Assembly: GCA_016709545.1 (NCBI GenBank)
Contig: JADJMO010000004.1
Span: forward strand, 310,001 to 374,000
From: Myxococcales bacterium
GTDB taxonomy: Bacteria > Myxococcota_A > Polyangia > Polyangiales > JADJMO01
Direction of reading: 5' to 3'
Length of the DNA: 64,000 nucleotides
Below are positions 35,501 through 45,356 of the stretch, piece by piece. The translations under genes and the position numbers were made by a program. The stretch's first letter is position 1. Each line of letters starts with the position of its first letter. The notes under the pieces are model-generated. The model searched no databases, was not told where the DNA came from, and saw only the letters and a list, made by a program, of their open reading frames with translations.

Positions 35501-37181
35501 GTCGACGGGCGCGGCGCCGGCGGAGCTCGTGGCGGCGTTCACGCTGCGCGGGACGATCCACCTCGAGCGCGGGCGCGTGACGGACGCGATGGCGGCGTTC
35601 AAGGCCGCTGTCGACGCGGGCAAGGGCGCGCAGTTCGCAGCGCCGCACTACGGCCTGGGCGAGGTGTTCCTCGCGAACGGGCAGTACCCCCAGGCCATGG
35701 CCGCGTACGACGCCGCGCTGCAGGTGCAGCCCACCTACACCCCCGCCAAGATCGGCAAGGCGCGCGCGCTCCTCAAGCAGGAGAAGGCGCTCGACGCCAA
35801 GAACCTGCTCTTGCCGCTCAAGGATCCGCCCTTCGCCGGCGAGATCGGGTTCTGGCTCGGGCAGGCCGAGGAGAAGATCTCCAAGCCCGCCGAGGCGATG
35901 AAGATCTACGAGGCGGCCATCAAGGCGCAGCCTGGAGAGGCGCGTCCGTACGTGGCGCTCGCCAACCTGCAGAGCAAGGAGGGCAAGGTCGAAGACTCCG
36001 ACGCGACGCTCGCCCAGGCCGTGAAATCGGTTCCGCCGAGCGAGCGCCTCTATCTCTCCATCGGCGACCTGCGCTTCCGCCAGGAGCGCTACAAGCTCGC
36101 CGTCGAGCAGTTCGACAAGGCGCTCGAGCTGCAGCCCGAGAACGTCGAAGTGCTGTTCATGAAGGGGCGCGCGCTGCTCCGCATGGACAAGGAGCACGTG
36201 GAGCAGGGCAAGGCGGTGCTCGACCAGGTCGAGAAGAAGGACGCCAAGTACCCCGGGCTCGCCCTCGAGCTCGGCCTCTACTACCAGAAGACCGAGCAGA
36301 TCGAGAAGGCGCTCGAGCGCTACAAGGCTGCCCTCGAGGCCTCGCCCGACGACGTCGACATCGAGCTGCAGGTCGCGCGCGCGATGGTCGAAGCGCGCGA
36401 CAAGACCGCGGAGGAGCGGCTGCGCAAGGTGCTGGAGAAGTGCCCGAAGTCGGCCTCACCCGACGTGTGCATCAGCGAGGCCAAGCACTTCCTCGGGCGC
36501 GCGCTCCTGCAGAAGGGTCTCTACGCCGACGCCGAGCGCTACCTCAAGGAGGCGGTCGACAAGGCCGACAACAACGCCCAGTACCACCTCTACCGAGCCT
36601 GGGCGCTCGTCGAGCTGACGCGTTTGCCCGAGGCCGACGTCGAGCTCACGCGCGTTCTCGAGCTCGATCGGAGCCTCGGCAACGCCTACTGGCTCAAGGC
36701 CGAGATCCTGCTCAAGAGCCAGGACAACGCTGGCGCCATCCGTGAGGCGCAGAAGGCGCTCACGATGAACCCGAACCGCTGGGAGGCCTACGCGACGATG
36801 GCCCTCGCGCACAAGCGGTTGAACCAGGACCAGGTCGCCTACAAGGAGTACGAGCGCGCGGTCGGGGGTGACCCCCAGAACCCCAAGGCCGCATTCTGGC
36901 GTTTCCAGATGCTCGACATCCTCGACCACGCCGGTGGCGTGAAGGGTGCCCTCACGCTCGCGAAGGACTGCGTCAAATACGGCGCGGCGATCGAGCCGAA
37001 GCCGCCGTGGCTCGCGAAGGCCCGCTACTTCCTCGGCAAGGCGCTTCGGGGCGTGGACGACGCTGCCGCCAAGAAGGAGCTGATCGACTTCCTCAACGCG
37101 ACGACCGGCACTACCGAGATCAGCCGCGCCGACGCCAAGGCCGAGCTCGCCGCCATGGGCGCCCCCTACGCAGGCCCGTGA
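32568..37181 (+). CDS. Giant zinc-ribbon / DLP-repeat / TPR membrane protein, with two compensating frameshifts
   Basis: About 1,537 residues. Residues 1-40 form an MJ0042-type zinc ribbon (CSSCGAPYNID ... CPKC). About 600 low-complexity residues follow, carrying many DLPA/DLPS motifs and then FGEIDL or FGDLEL motifs. One transmembrane helix (VIGILFVALAVGGALLE) lies near 34760-34810, followed by an extracytoplasmic helical part with more than ten TPR-like units to the end. Between about 34655-34700 and 35150-35166 the correct protein lies in another frame, so the frame shifts and then recovers; the six-base region GCGGCGCGCGG is the second break. The zinc ribbon plus multivalent linker recalls myxobacterial gliding proteins such as GltJ, but no GltJ-specific domain is seen. 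The TPR part could assist polysaccharide export as PelB's does; position only. Confidence 0.75.
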   Translation: MALKVQCSSCGAPYNIDERRIPAAGLKVRCPKCTTTFVVKKPEAEGAEPPPPTLPASPAVIASAAAGQPPGGSSMAAVPRNAPVAPEASSLPPAVTKTAPTGTHADDDLPAPAGSGLPAPAHRPPPPRAKGAVLKGTQLGLGNLVPGLLGDAAKPGAAPADLPAERLKTPSPADRLATPAVAAELPATRGGHDLPALPATRAPQDLPAARAALPPTVRGGGPPKPPPPAAPAPPAAAAPPVDDFPAPRGQDDFPAARTTAGVPGVPARGDLPAPRAGVAHLPATRPAVPTAPVPGADLPAARARPPAPTKGVGSFEIDLPMTPSKPSVSDLPAVSAPGVDLPAPRPKGPPSPGAFGELDLPSVGGMRDLPSVGGPRDLPSVGGPRDLPSVGGPRDLPSIGGPRDLPAVGGPRDLPSVSTSPRGTQDLPSPRAFGELDLPTVSPGGGGTHLPAMRPAGADLPDLAAHLPAIGSAREPSVVASDFGDLAMTPGPGDFGSAATQQGPGYTPGQLAARTAAGGFGDISNTGPLGLAAKAEPARDFGEIELPGASARPPKPAEAWGGGGGGGFGEIDLGGPPADPFGPSPRAATETAPAVTSDFGDLELPGPASPGAPSATYTGGPALSGFDSVRPPAPTDFGEASIATKSVATNPYADSRGEAGGMGFGEVDLGGGGGSVGTDDMEFGGLDQARMSGSDAPPPRTRRRSPAAQPRSGHAGRPRQEGQGRPRDRHPLRGPRGRRRAARAQPQARRVRSLRDLRQAERREARRPARERQAAHAGRARRGHGAACRPGGHRSAERPRAGAALPAAPRLRGLLAVRLAAAVRQGRRARLGRAPDARQAHRAEPRAPARRGRARRGRRAAPAARGVFKSLLAADAKNVDAALSLGALELKQAAWKDAIAAFEAAKKAQDSARARGGLVLAYEGNGDYDKAKKEATALAEKFKTSAVARVFLAQQAWLRDRDEKGAIKWLDEVTKPPVSTGAAPAELVAAFTLRGTIHLERGRVTDAMAAFKAAVDAGKGAQFAAPHYGLGEVFLANGQYPQAMAAYDAALQVQPTYTPAKIGKARALLKQEKALDAKNLLLPLKDPPFAGEIGFWLGQAEEKISKPAEAMKIYEAAIKAQPGEARPYVALANLQSKEGKVEDSDATLAQAVKSVPPSERLYLSIGDLRFRQERYKLAVEQFDKALELQPENVEVLFMKGRALLRMDKEHVEQGKAVLDQVEKKDAKYPGLALELGLYYQKTEQIEKALERYKAALEASPDDVDIELQVARAMVEARDKTAEERLRKVLEKCPKSASPDVCISEAKHFLGRALLQKGLYADAERYLKEAVDKADNNAQYHLYRAWALVELTRLPEADVELTRVLELDRSLGNAYWLKAEILLKSQDNAGAIREAQKALTMNPNRWEAYATMALAHKRLNQDQVAYKEYERAVGGDPQNPKAAFWRFQMLDILDHAGGVKGALTLAKDCVKYGAAIEPKPPWLAKARYFLGKALRGVDDAAAKKELIDFLNATTGTTEISRADAKAELAAMGAPYAGP
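33642..33803 (+). repeat. Six 27-bp tandem coding repeats (DLPSVGGPR)
   Basis: Six consecutive copies of a 27-base unit, GATCTGCCCTCCGTCGGTGG plus CCCGCGC, encode DLPSVGGPR with small changes in copies 1 and 4-6, and a partial copy follows. The in-frame unit keeps the reading frame, so copy number may vary between strains. It lies inside the linker of the giant TPR protein. Confidence 0.85.
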
Positions 37182-39108
37182 ACGACGAGATCGAGATCCA
37201 GCTCGCGTTCGCCTCGGCGCTCCTCGACGAGGGGCGCCTCGAGGAGGCCGAGAGCGCCTACCGCAGCTGCGACGACAAGCTCGGCGCCGAGCGCAGCCCG
37301 CGGCACGCCGAGGTGCTCGTGTGCCTCGCCACCATCGCCAAGAAGCGCCGCCAGCACCGCGAGGCCGCCGCGCTGCTCGACCAGGCGCTCGCGTTCTTCC
37401 CCGCGCACCGCGGAGCGCTCTCGCAGCGGCTCGCGGTCGCCGAGGAGCTCGAGGACTCCGCCACCGCCGCGGCCATCCGGCTGCGCATGTTCACCTTCGC
37501 CGAGAGCGACGAGGCGCGCCTGCACCTCCTGTCGTCGGTCGTCGACGACGCGCTCGCCTCCGCCGTCGGCGCCCTGCGCTCGGCCCTCCAGCTGCGCCCG
37601 CGCGACCGCGCCCTCCTCGAGCGCATGGCGAGCCTGCACGAGGCGACCGGCGCGTGGACCGACGCGGTCAACGTGCGGGTCACGCTGGCCGAGGGCGAGC
37701 CGCTCCCGGAGACGCGCGCCCGCGCGTTCTCCACCGCCGCCGATCTGTGCGCGATCAAGACCGAGAACGTCGACCGCGCCGTCGCGCTCTACGAGGCGGC
37801 GATCGCCGACGACCCGGCCGTGCCCGGCGCGTTCGAGGCCATCGAGAAGGTGCTGCTCGACAGCGGCGACGTGGTCGGCGCCGAGAAGGCCTACGTGCGC
37901 CAGATCGAGCGCCTCGCCGAGCACGGCAACGTCCCCGCGCGGATCGCGCTCCTGCACAAGCTCGCGAGCCACCGCGACGACCGGCTCGCCGACTGGCAGG
38001 GCGCCGCCGCCGCGCTCGACCAGCTGATCGCGCTCGCGCCGAACGACCTCGACGCGCGCGTGCAGCTCGCCGGGCTCCTCGAGGCGCACGAGCAGGACGC
38101 GCTCGCCGTGCGGTGCCTCGAGGTGGCCGCCGAGAAGGCCCCGAGCACGTGGCGACCCACCACGCGCTGCATCGCCTGTTCTCGCGCGCGAACGAGCGCG
38201 ACCGGAGCTACCTCGTCGCGAGCGTGCTCGCGCTGCTCGGCGAGGCGGGCGAGGTGGAGCAGGCCACCTACCGCAAGCACGCGCCGCTCGTCGCGCTGAG
38301 CCCGTCGCGCGCGCTCGACGACGCGGCGTTCGCGCTGCTCGCTCCGGGCACCGCCGACCTCGCGCTCACCGCCGTCGCCTCCTCCATCGCGCGGGCCGCG
38401 GTCGGGGTGCGGCTCGACCAGCTCCGCTCGCACAAGATGTTGCCGCGCATCGACCCGAAGGAGCGCCAGGATCCCGAGAAGACGACCGTGTCCGCGGTGC
38501 GCACCGCCGCCTGGGTCGCGCGGTTCTTCGGCCTCGAGACCCCGGAGATCCACGTACGCCCTGGCGACCCGCTCGACGCGACGCTCCTCGCCACCCCCGA
38601 GCCCGCGATCGCCCTCGGCGACGGCCTCCTGAGCGGGCGCACCGTGCCCGAGCTCGCGTTCCGGCTCGGCTACGAGCTCGCCTACCTGCGGCTCGTCGAC
38701 CGGCTGGTCGCCGTCTACCCGTCGCTCGCCGACCTGCGCACCGTGATCGCGGCGGCCGTCGCGGCGGCCATGCCCGCCGAGCCGCCGCCCGAGCTGGCCG
38801 CGCTGTCGGTCGCCATCGCCCAGCGGCTCGACCCGGTGCAGCGCCTCCGGCTCACGAACGCGGTGCAGCAGATCGGCGCGCGCGGCGGCCAGCTCGACGT
38901 CGTGGCGTGGCTGCGCGACCTCGAGCGCACGGCGTGCCGCGCGGGTCTGCTCGCGTGCGGCGACCTCACCGTGGCGGCGCACATGGTCTCGGTCGACGGC
39001 CGCATCGTGGCGGGCCTCACCGCGCGCGATCGCGTGCGCGATCTGGTGGCGTTCTCGGTCGCCGAGCCGTACGCGCGGCTGCGCGCCGCGGTCGGCGTCG
39101 CGGTCTAG
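37178..39108 (+). CDS. TPR-repeat protein with novel C-terminal domain, one-base frameshift
   Basis: About 643 residues when repaired. The GTG start overlaps the stop of the upstream giant TPR gene by four bases. The N-terminal 320 residues are TPR-like (LDEGRLEEAESAYRSC; ALYEAAIADDPAVPGAFEAIEKVLL; ARVQLAGLLEAHEQDALAVRCLE). The frame breaks at 38139-38142, where one C is missing from a C run; repair reads AAEKAPEHVATHHALHRLF. The C-terminal 300 residues are mostly helical (LDATLLATPEPAIALGDGLL; RLGYELAYLRLVDRLVAVYP), a pattern also seen after TPRs in other myxobacterial proteins. No signal peptide is present. It probably works with the preceding TPR membrane protein. Confidence 0.8.
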
Positions 39109-39635
39109 ACCTCGCGCAGGCGCGGCAAGAGCTCGACGAAGTTGCAGGGTCGGTGGCGGCTGTCGAGCTGCGGGCGCAGGATGTCGTCCCAGGCCTCGCG
39201 GCACGCGCTGGTGGAGCCCGGCACCGCGAACAGGTAGGTGCCCTTGGCCACGCCGGCCGTCGCGCGCGACTGGATGGTCGAGGTGCCGATCGACTTGTAG
39301 CTGAGCATGCGGAACAGCTCGCCGAAGCCGGGGATCTCCTTCTCGACCACGGCCGCGAACGCCTCGGGGGTGACGTCGCGACCGGTGAGCCCGGTGCCGC
39401 CGGTGACGATCACCACGTCCACGTTCGGGTCGTCGATCCACACGCGGAGCTGGCCCACGATGGAGGGGACGTCGTCGCGCAGGAGCTTGCGATCGACGAC
39501 GGAGTGCCCGGCCGTGGTGACGCGCTCGACGAGCGCGTCGCCCGACGCGTCGTTCTCGAACGTGCGCGTGTCGGACACCGTGAGGATGGCCAGGTGGACG
39601 GGCTTGAACGGGCGCGACTCGTCGATGCCGAACAT
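39105..39635 (-). CDS. moaB: Molybdopterin adenylyltransferase-like protein MoaB/Mog
   Basis: 176 residues. It is a MoaB/Mog domain protein of molybdenum-cofactor synthesis that binds or adenylylates molybdopterin. The signature VIVTGGTGLTGRDVTPEAF and the C-terminal KGTYLFAVPGSTSACREAW are typical. ATG at 39635 was chosen: upstream in-frame starts are only a TTG at 39671, and the intervening bases lie next to tandem repeats. The stop overlaps the end of the TPR gene by four bases on the opposite strand. No other mo genes are nearby, so the exact MoaB-versus-Mog role is undecided. Confidence 0.9.
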   Translation of the reverse strand: MFGIDESRPFKPVHLAILTVSDTRTFENDASGDALVERVTTAGHSVVDRKLLRDDVPSIVGQLRVWIDDPNVDVVIVTGGTGLTGRDVTPEAFAAVVEKEIPGFGELFRMLSYKSIGTSTIQSRATAGVAKGTYLFAVPGSTSACREAWDDILRPQLDSRHRPCNFVELLPRLREV

Positions 39636-39660
39636 AGAGGGCACGGTCGAGACGCCCTGG

Positions 39661-39699
39661 GCGAGCGTCAAGGGCGAGCGTCGAGGGCGAGCGTCGAGG
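39661..39699. repeat. Three 13-bp direct repeats between moaB and the lysine aminotransferase
   Basis: GCGAGCGTCAAGG, GCGAGCGTCGAGG and GCGAGCGTCGAGG follow one another, with a partial fourth copy. They occupy the gap between divergent moaB and the aminotransferase. They could bind a regulator or be slippage debris. Confidence 0.6.
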
Positions 39700-39742
39700 G
39701 CGACGGCTTCCTACGGCGCGACGCACGGGCTACCGAGGGCCC

Positions 39743-41098
39743 ATGGATGCGATCCTCGGCCCGCGCGGCCGCGCCGCGATCGAAGAGCTGCGCAAATACG
39801 TGGTCACCGAGCCACGCCCGTTCGTGCTCGATCTCGAGAAGAGCGAGGGCATGTGGCTCGCCACCGTCGACGGCGGGCGCATCTTCGACTGGGCCGGCTG
39901 GTACGGCAGCAAGCTCGTCGGCCACAACCACCCGCGGCTCTACGCGCCCGATTACACGCGGCGCCTCGTGCGCGCGGCGAACAACAAGTGCGCGAACCCC
40001 GACTTCCTCACCGAGGAGTGCGTGGCCTACTACCGCGCGCTGCACGGCCTCGCGCCGCGGTGCATGCAGGGTCCGGGGCTCGAGGTCTACGCGGTGAACT
40101 CGGGCGCCGAGGCGGTCGAGAACCTGATGAAGTACTTCCTCAACCTGCACCACGAGAAGATGGTGCTGAAGGGGCGCGCGCCGAGCGCGCGGCGGTTCGT
40201 GTACTTCGATCAGGCCTTCCACGGGCGCACGGTGTTCGCGCTCAACGTCACGCGGATGTCCCACGATCCGATGGTGACCAAGGATTTCCAGGGCCTCGTG
40301 CCCGGCAACGTCCAGGTGCCGTTCCCGGCGCTCGACACCGACGCCCCGGCCGAGGAGACGCGGCGCAAGACCGAGCAGAGCCTCGCGATCCTCGACGCGG
40401 TGCTCGGCCAGTACGGCGACGAGATCGTCGGCATCGTCGTCGAGCCGCTGCAGGGCGCGGGCGGCCACCGCTGCGCCGAGCCCGAGTTCTTCCGCCGCCT
40501 CTCGGCGCTCGCCCACGCCCACGACGTGTTCCTCGGCTTCGACGAGGTGCAGACCGCCGGCGGCCCGACGGGCACGTTCTTCGCGGTCGATTCGTTCGAT
40601 CTGCCGCATCCGCCGCAAGCCGTCGCGAGCGGCAAGAAGCTCGCGAACGGCGTCGTCTACATGCGGCAGTCGATGCGCGACCACGGTGTCCTCGACTCCA
40701 CCTGGGGCGGCACGCTCGCCGACATGGTGCGGTTCGTCGAGGAGCTCGCGATCGTGCGTGACGAGCGGCTGATCGAGCAGGTGCCCGAGAAGAGCGCTCG
40801 CCTCGTGGCCGCGCTCGGGCAGCTGATCGCCCGGCACGCCGACCTCGCGCACAACGTCCGCGGCATGGGCCTCTACCAGGGCTTCTCGCTGCGCGACCCC
40901 TCGGACAAGGGCCGCCTGCTCGCGCACGCGCTCGACGGCGAGTCGCTGCTGATGCTCGGCGCTGGTGACGACACGATCCGCCTGCGCCCGCACCTGCACG
41001 TGAGCCTCGCCGACGTCGACGAGCTCGCGGTGCGGCTCGATCGCGCGTTCGTCGCCCTGCGCGCGGAGAAGTCTCGCGACGGTGCGGCACCGCGGTAG
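39743..41098 (+). CDS. lat: L-lysine 6-transaminase (lysine epsilon-aminotransferase)
   Basis: 451 residues. A class-III PLP aminotransferase that moves the epsilon-amino group of lysine to 2-oxoglutarate, giving alpha-aminoadipate semialdehyde. Family features are NSGAEAVENLMKYFLNLHH, FHGRTVFALNVT, VEPLQGAGGHRCAEPEFF, LGFDEVQTAGG and the PLP Lys in ASGKKLANGVV. These match lysine 6-transaminase rather than ornithine or GABA aminotransferase. The P5C-type dehydrogenase at 43.7 kb could act on a related semialdehyde but is not in the same operon. ATG at 39743 is followed by a normal N-terminus. Confidence 0.9.
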   Translation: MDAILGPRGRAAIEELRKYVVTEPRPFVLDLEKSEGMWLATVDGGRIFDWAGWYGSKLVGHNHPRLYAPDYTRRLVRAANNKCANPDFLTEECVAYYRALHGLAPRCMQGPGLEVYAVNSGAEAVENLMKYFLNLHHEKMVLKGRAPSARRFVYFDQAFHGRTVFALNVTRMSHDPMVTKDFQGLVPGNVQVPFPALDTDAPAEETRRKTEQSLAILDAVLGQYGDEIVGIVVEPLQGAGGHRCAEPEFFRRLSALAHAHDVFLGFDEVQTAGGPTGTFFAVDSFDLPHPPQAVASGKKLANGVVYMRQSMRDHGVLDSTWGGTLADMVRFVEELAIVRDERLIEQVPEKSARLVAALGQLIARHADLAHNVRGMGLYQGFSLRDPSDKGRLLAHALDGESLLMLGAGDDTIRLRPHLHVSLADVDELAVRLDRAFVALRAEKSRDGAAPR

Positions 41099-41107
41099 GA
41101 TGGCGCC

Positions 41108-42388
41108 GTGCGGCTAGGGCTCCTCGTCGCGATCGCGTTCGGCGCAGGCTGCGGCTTCGGGTCGTACGAGGTGGTGCGCGTCCACGACGGTCGCGCCGAG
41201 GCGGGCCGCTTCGTGTCCCCGCTGGCGTACACGCTCGCCGGCGAGGCCGCGCTCGCCGAGGCCAAGGGCGACTGGGCGCGCGCGGTCGGGCTCCTGCAGA
41301 AGGCCCGCGACGAGGACCCCGACGGCCCCGAGCTCCAGGCACGCCTCGGCGTCGCGCTCTGCAAGCTCGGCAAGCGCGAGGCCGCGATGTTCGCGTTCGC
41401 CGATGCGCTGCGGCTCGATCCGGGGCTCGAGCGCGCGTACACGGGGCGCGCGGCCTGTCGGCTCGCCGTCCCCAAGGTCTCCACGGAGGAGCGCGCGCTC
41501 GCCCGCGCCGATCTCGAGCGCGCGACGCTCGCCGACCCCGAGGCCGTCGAGCCAGTGCTGATCCTCATCGAGCTCGATCTGCAGGACGGCGCGCTGCCCA
41601 TGGCGAGGATCCGCGCCGAGGAGCTCGTCTCGCTGCACCCGACGGCGTCGCGCGCGTACCGTGCGCTCGCCGAGGTGTGTGCCCGGCAGGGCGCCGCCGC
41701 GCGCGCCGCCTGGGCCACCCGCGCCGCGGCGCTAGACGTCGACGAGGGCGGCCTCGCGCGCGTCGCCGTGGCCGACGTGGTCGACGGGAGCGGCATCGTC
41801 GACGCAGCGCTGCTGCTGCGCGGGGTCGCCGTCGGCGGCGTCGCCCACGAGGTCGACCCACGGTGCACGCCCGCGCTCCAGGCGCTGGCCGTCGTCGCGG
41901 CCAAGGGCGACCCCGCCGCGATCGTGCTCGCGGCCGACGCGGCGCGCGCCGCCTGCCCCGAAGAAGAGGGGGCGATCGCCGAGATCGAGGTCGCGACGGC
42001 GTGGACACCCGAGACCGGTGAGTCGATCGAGCTGCGCGCGCTGAGCTCGCCTTCGCTGCGCGCGCGGCGCCTCGCGGTCCGCGCGCGTCTCCGTCGCCTG
42101 GGGCTCGACGCCGTCCTGACCGACCTGCCGAAGGCCGAGGACCGCGCGACCCTCGCGCTCGAGCTCGCGGGCGCGGCGGTCAAGAAGGCGCGCAAGAAGG
42201 ACCTCGCCGGCGCGCTCGTGCTCGCCAAGGCAGCCTTCGACTCGGCACCATGGGAGCCCACGGTCGCGAGGCTCTGCGCCGAGGTCGCGCTCTGGGCGAG
42301 TCGGCCCGCTTCGGACCCGTGGCGGCTGCGGGCCTGCGCGCTCGCCCGTACCAAGGTGGAGCACGAGGCCTGCAAGCTCGAGGGCTGA
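41108..42388 (+). CDS. TPR lipoprotein
   Basis: 426 residues from GTG, with TAGGAT six bases upstream. A lipoprotein signal (LLVAIAFGAGC) is followed by several TPR units (AEAKGDWARAVGLLQKARDEDP; PELQARLGVALCKLGKREAAMFAFADALRLDP). The second half is Ala/Leu/Val-rich helical without a recognised family. It is separated by nine bases from the aminotransferase stop but carries its own apparent -10 box. Likely an outer-envelope scaffold; no specific partner is known. Confidence 0.8.
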   Translation: MRLGLLVAIAFGAGCGFGSYEVVRVHDGRAEAGRFVSPLAYTLAGEAALAEAKGDWARAVGLLQKARDEDPDGPELQARLGVALCKLGKREAAMFAFADALRLDPGLERAYTGRAACRLAVPKVSTEERALARADLERATLADPEAVEPVLILIELDLQDGALPMARIRAEELVSLHPTASRAYRALAEVCARQGAAARAAWATRAAALDVDEGGLARVAVADVVDGSGIVDAALLLRGVAVGGVAHEVDPRCTPALQALAVVAAKGDPAAIVLAADAARAACPEEEGAIAEIEVATAWTPETGESIELRALSSPSLRARRLAVRARLRRLGLDAVLTDLPKAEDRATLALELAGAAVKKARKKDLAGALVLAKAAFDSAPWEPTVARLCAEVALWASRPASDPWRLRACALARTKVEHEACKLEG

Positions 42389-42404
42389 TGGTCGTTCTCC
42401 GGGT

Positions 42405-42481
42405 GGGTCGATGGCGCGAATCCTGCGCGTCGAAGCAAATCCTCGCGCATTTTGGGGGCCGTTTTGAGCCACCATCGACCC
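42405..42481. promoter_or_regulatory. Inverted repeat and possible sigma-54 box upstream of a lipoprotein
   Basis: GGGTCGATGG (42405-42414) and CCATCGACCC (42472-42481) are exact inverted copies 57 bases apart. TGGCGCGAATCCTGC (42412-42426) keeps the GG-N10-GC spacing of a sigma-54 promoter. A TATCAT box at 42492-42497 is an alternative sigma-70 -10 element. Both promoter calls are weak. Confidence 0.3.
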
Positions 42482-42537
42482 GAACAACCGGTATCATGCG
42501 CCCCCGAACCCAAGAGCAAAAGCCCAGGAGCCCGCCC

Positions 42538-43176
42538 ATGCGTCGCATTCTCACGTCCCTCGCCCTCGTCTCCGCCTTCGCCTTCGTCGCCTGTGGCGAC
42601 AACAAGCCGGACCCCAACACCTCCAACAACGCGAAGCCCGAGCCCTCGACGTCGGCGAGCACGGTCGCCTCGGTGGATCCCCCGAAGGAGGAGCCCAAGA
42701 AGGAGGAGCCCAAGAAGGAGGAGCCGAAGCCGGTCAAGAAGACCGCCAAGGAGATCATCACCGCGGACGGCGCCGTCTTCGGGTTCTCGCTCGCCGACTC
42801 GGCCGACGCCAAGAAGATGGTCGACGAGGACTGCGGCAAGAAGGCCAAGAAGGACGACAAGAAGCTCGAGGCCTGCAAGAAGGACGCGGAGACCGCCGCG
42901 GCCGTCGAGGGCATCCGCTTCGAGAAGGACGCCAAGGGTGACTGGTGGTGGGTCTCCTTCGGCAAGGAGAAGGACAAGGAGGTCGTCTTCAACAAGGTCA
43001 AGTTCAAGGTCGCGAGCGAGGCCGACGGCAAGATCACCCTCACGCCCGAGGGCAAGGACGAGGGCAAGAAGGCCATGAAGACCCTCCCCAAGGAGGTCGT
43101 CCTCGAGGTGCCCGACGAGAGCACCGTCATCATGACCGACCCGAAGAAGGGCAAGCTCACCTACAAGAAGAAGTGA
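42538..43176 (+). CDS. Small Lys/Glu-rich lipoprotein
   Basis: 212 residues. A lipoprotein signal ends at AFVACG. A Lys/Pro/Glu repeat (PKKEEPKKEEP) links to a compact Lys-rich domain (about 75-212) with WWWVSFGKEKDKEVVFNKVKFKV. Proteins of this kind are abundant in myxobacterial genomes and have no known function. ATG at 42538 has a good ribosome site (CAGGAG) eight bases upstream. A clear terminator follows the gene. Confidence 0.75.
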   Translation: MRRILTSLALVSAFAFVACGDNKPDPNTSNNAKPEPSTSASTVASVDPPKEEPKKEEPKKEEPKPVKKTAKEIITADGAVFGFSLADSADAKKMVDEDCGKKAKKDDKKLEACKKDAETAAAVEGIRFEKDAKGDWWWVSFGKEKDKEVVFNKVKFKVASEADGKITLTPEGKDEGKKAMKTLPKEVVLEVPDESTVIMTDPKKGKLTYKKK

Positions 43177-43224
43177 GCCGACGGGCCAGATCCGGTCGAA
43201 CGGCCGAGATCGGCTCGCGACAGG

Positions 43225-43269
43225 GACCCTCGGGAGCGCCAGCAGGTGCTCGCGGGGGTCTTTGCGTTT
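43225..43269 (+). terminator. Hairpin terminator after the Lys/Glu-rich lipoprotein
   Basis: GACCCTCGGGAGC (43225-43237) pairs with GCTCGCGGGGGTC (43248-43260) with two mismatches, and TTTGCGTTT follows at 43261. The form matches an intrinsic terminator for the upstream lipoprotein gene. Confidence 0.65.
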
Positions 43270-43310
43270 CTGGCTCTTCCCAAGGGGACTTCGTGCGCTA
43301 GCTTGGGCGG

Positions 43311-43697
43311 GTGAACGAGCGCCGCCCCCGAGACCCTCACGTCCTCCCCGTCGAAGACCCGCGCAAGAGCCGGGCGGTGACGAGCTTCGCCCACTCGGAC
43401 GAGCAGTTCGATCGGCTGCGGTTCGCGAAGAAGGCGCTCTCCATCCTCCAGCCCTCGCTGCGCGTCGCGGTCTACGAGGGCCACAGCTTCGAGATCGACC
43501 GCAGCCGGCCCTCGGGGCCTCGCTGGGCGATGGTCGCCATCCCCAAGGACGTGTCGCGCGCCCACATCGCCTGGGCGCTCGCCGATCTGTGCGGGGTCGC
43601 CAACAAGCCCTGGCTGATCGACACGCTGCTCCACACCGAGCCCCAGGCGACCCCCGACGCCGTGCGTCGCGTCGAGCCGGCTTCCCGCCCGAGCTGA
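43311..43697 (+). CDS. Hypothetical protein (128 aa)
   Basis: 128 residues from GTG, with TAGCTT six bases upstream, which suggests a leaderless message. The protein is soluble. It has FAHSDEQFDRLRFAKKALSILQPSLRVAVYEGHSFEI and AIPKDVSRAHIAWALADLCG, with no recognised family. It precedes the P5C dehydrogenase by 22 bases and may be co-transcribed with it. Confidence 0.6.
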   Translation: MNERRPRDPHVLPVEDPRKSRAVTSFAHSDEQFDRLRFAKKALSILQPSLRVAVYEGHSFEIDRSRPSGPRWAMVAIPKDVSRAHIAWALADLCGVANKPWLIDTLLHTEPQATPDAVRRVEPASRPS

Positions 43698-43719
43698 GGC
43701 GCGTTCTCATCGCGGCGCC

Positions 43720-45346
<1,627 letters not shown>

Positions 45347-45356
45347 CCAGCGAGGT

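Noticed and set aside
42412..42426. Firm sigma-54 promoter call
   Set aside because: Only the GG-N10-GC spacing fits; the rest of the consensus is weak and no enhancer-binding protein gene is adjacent, so it is kept only as a low-confidence note.
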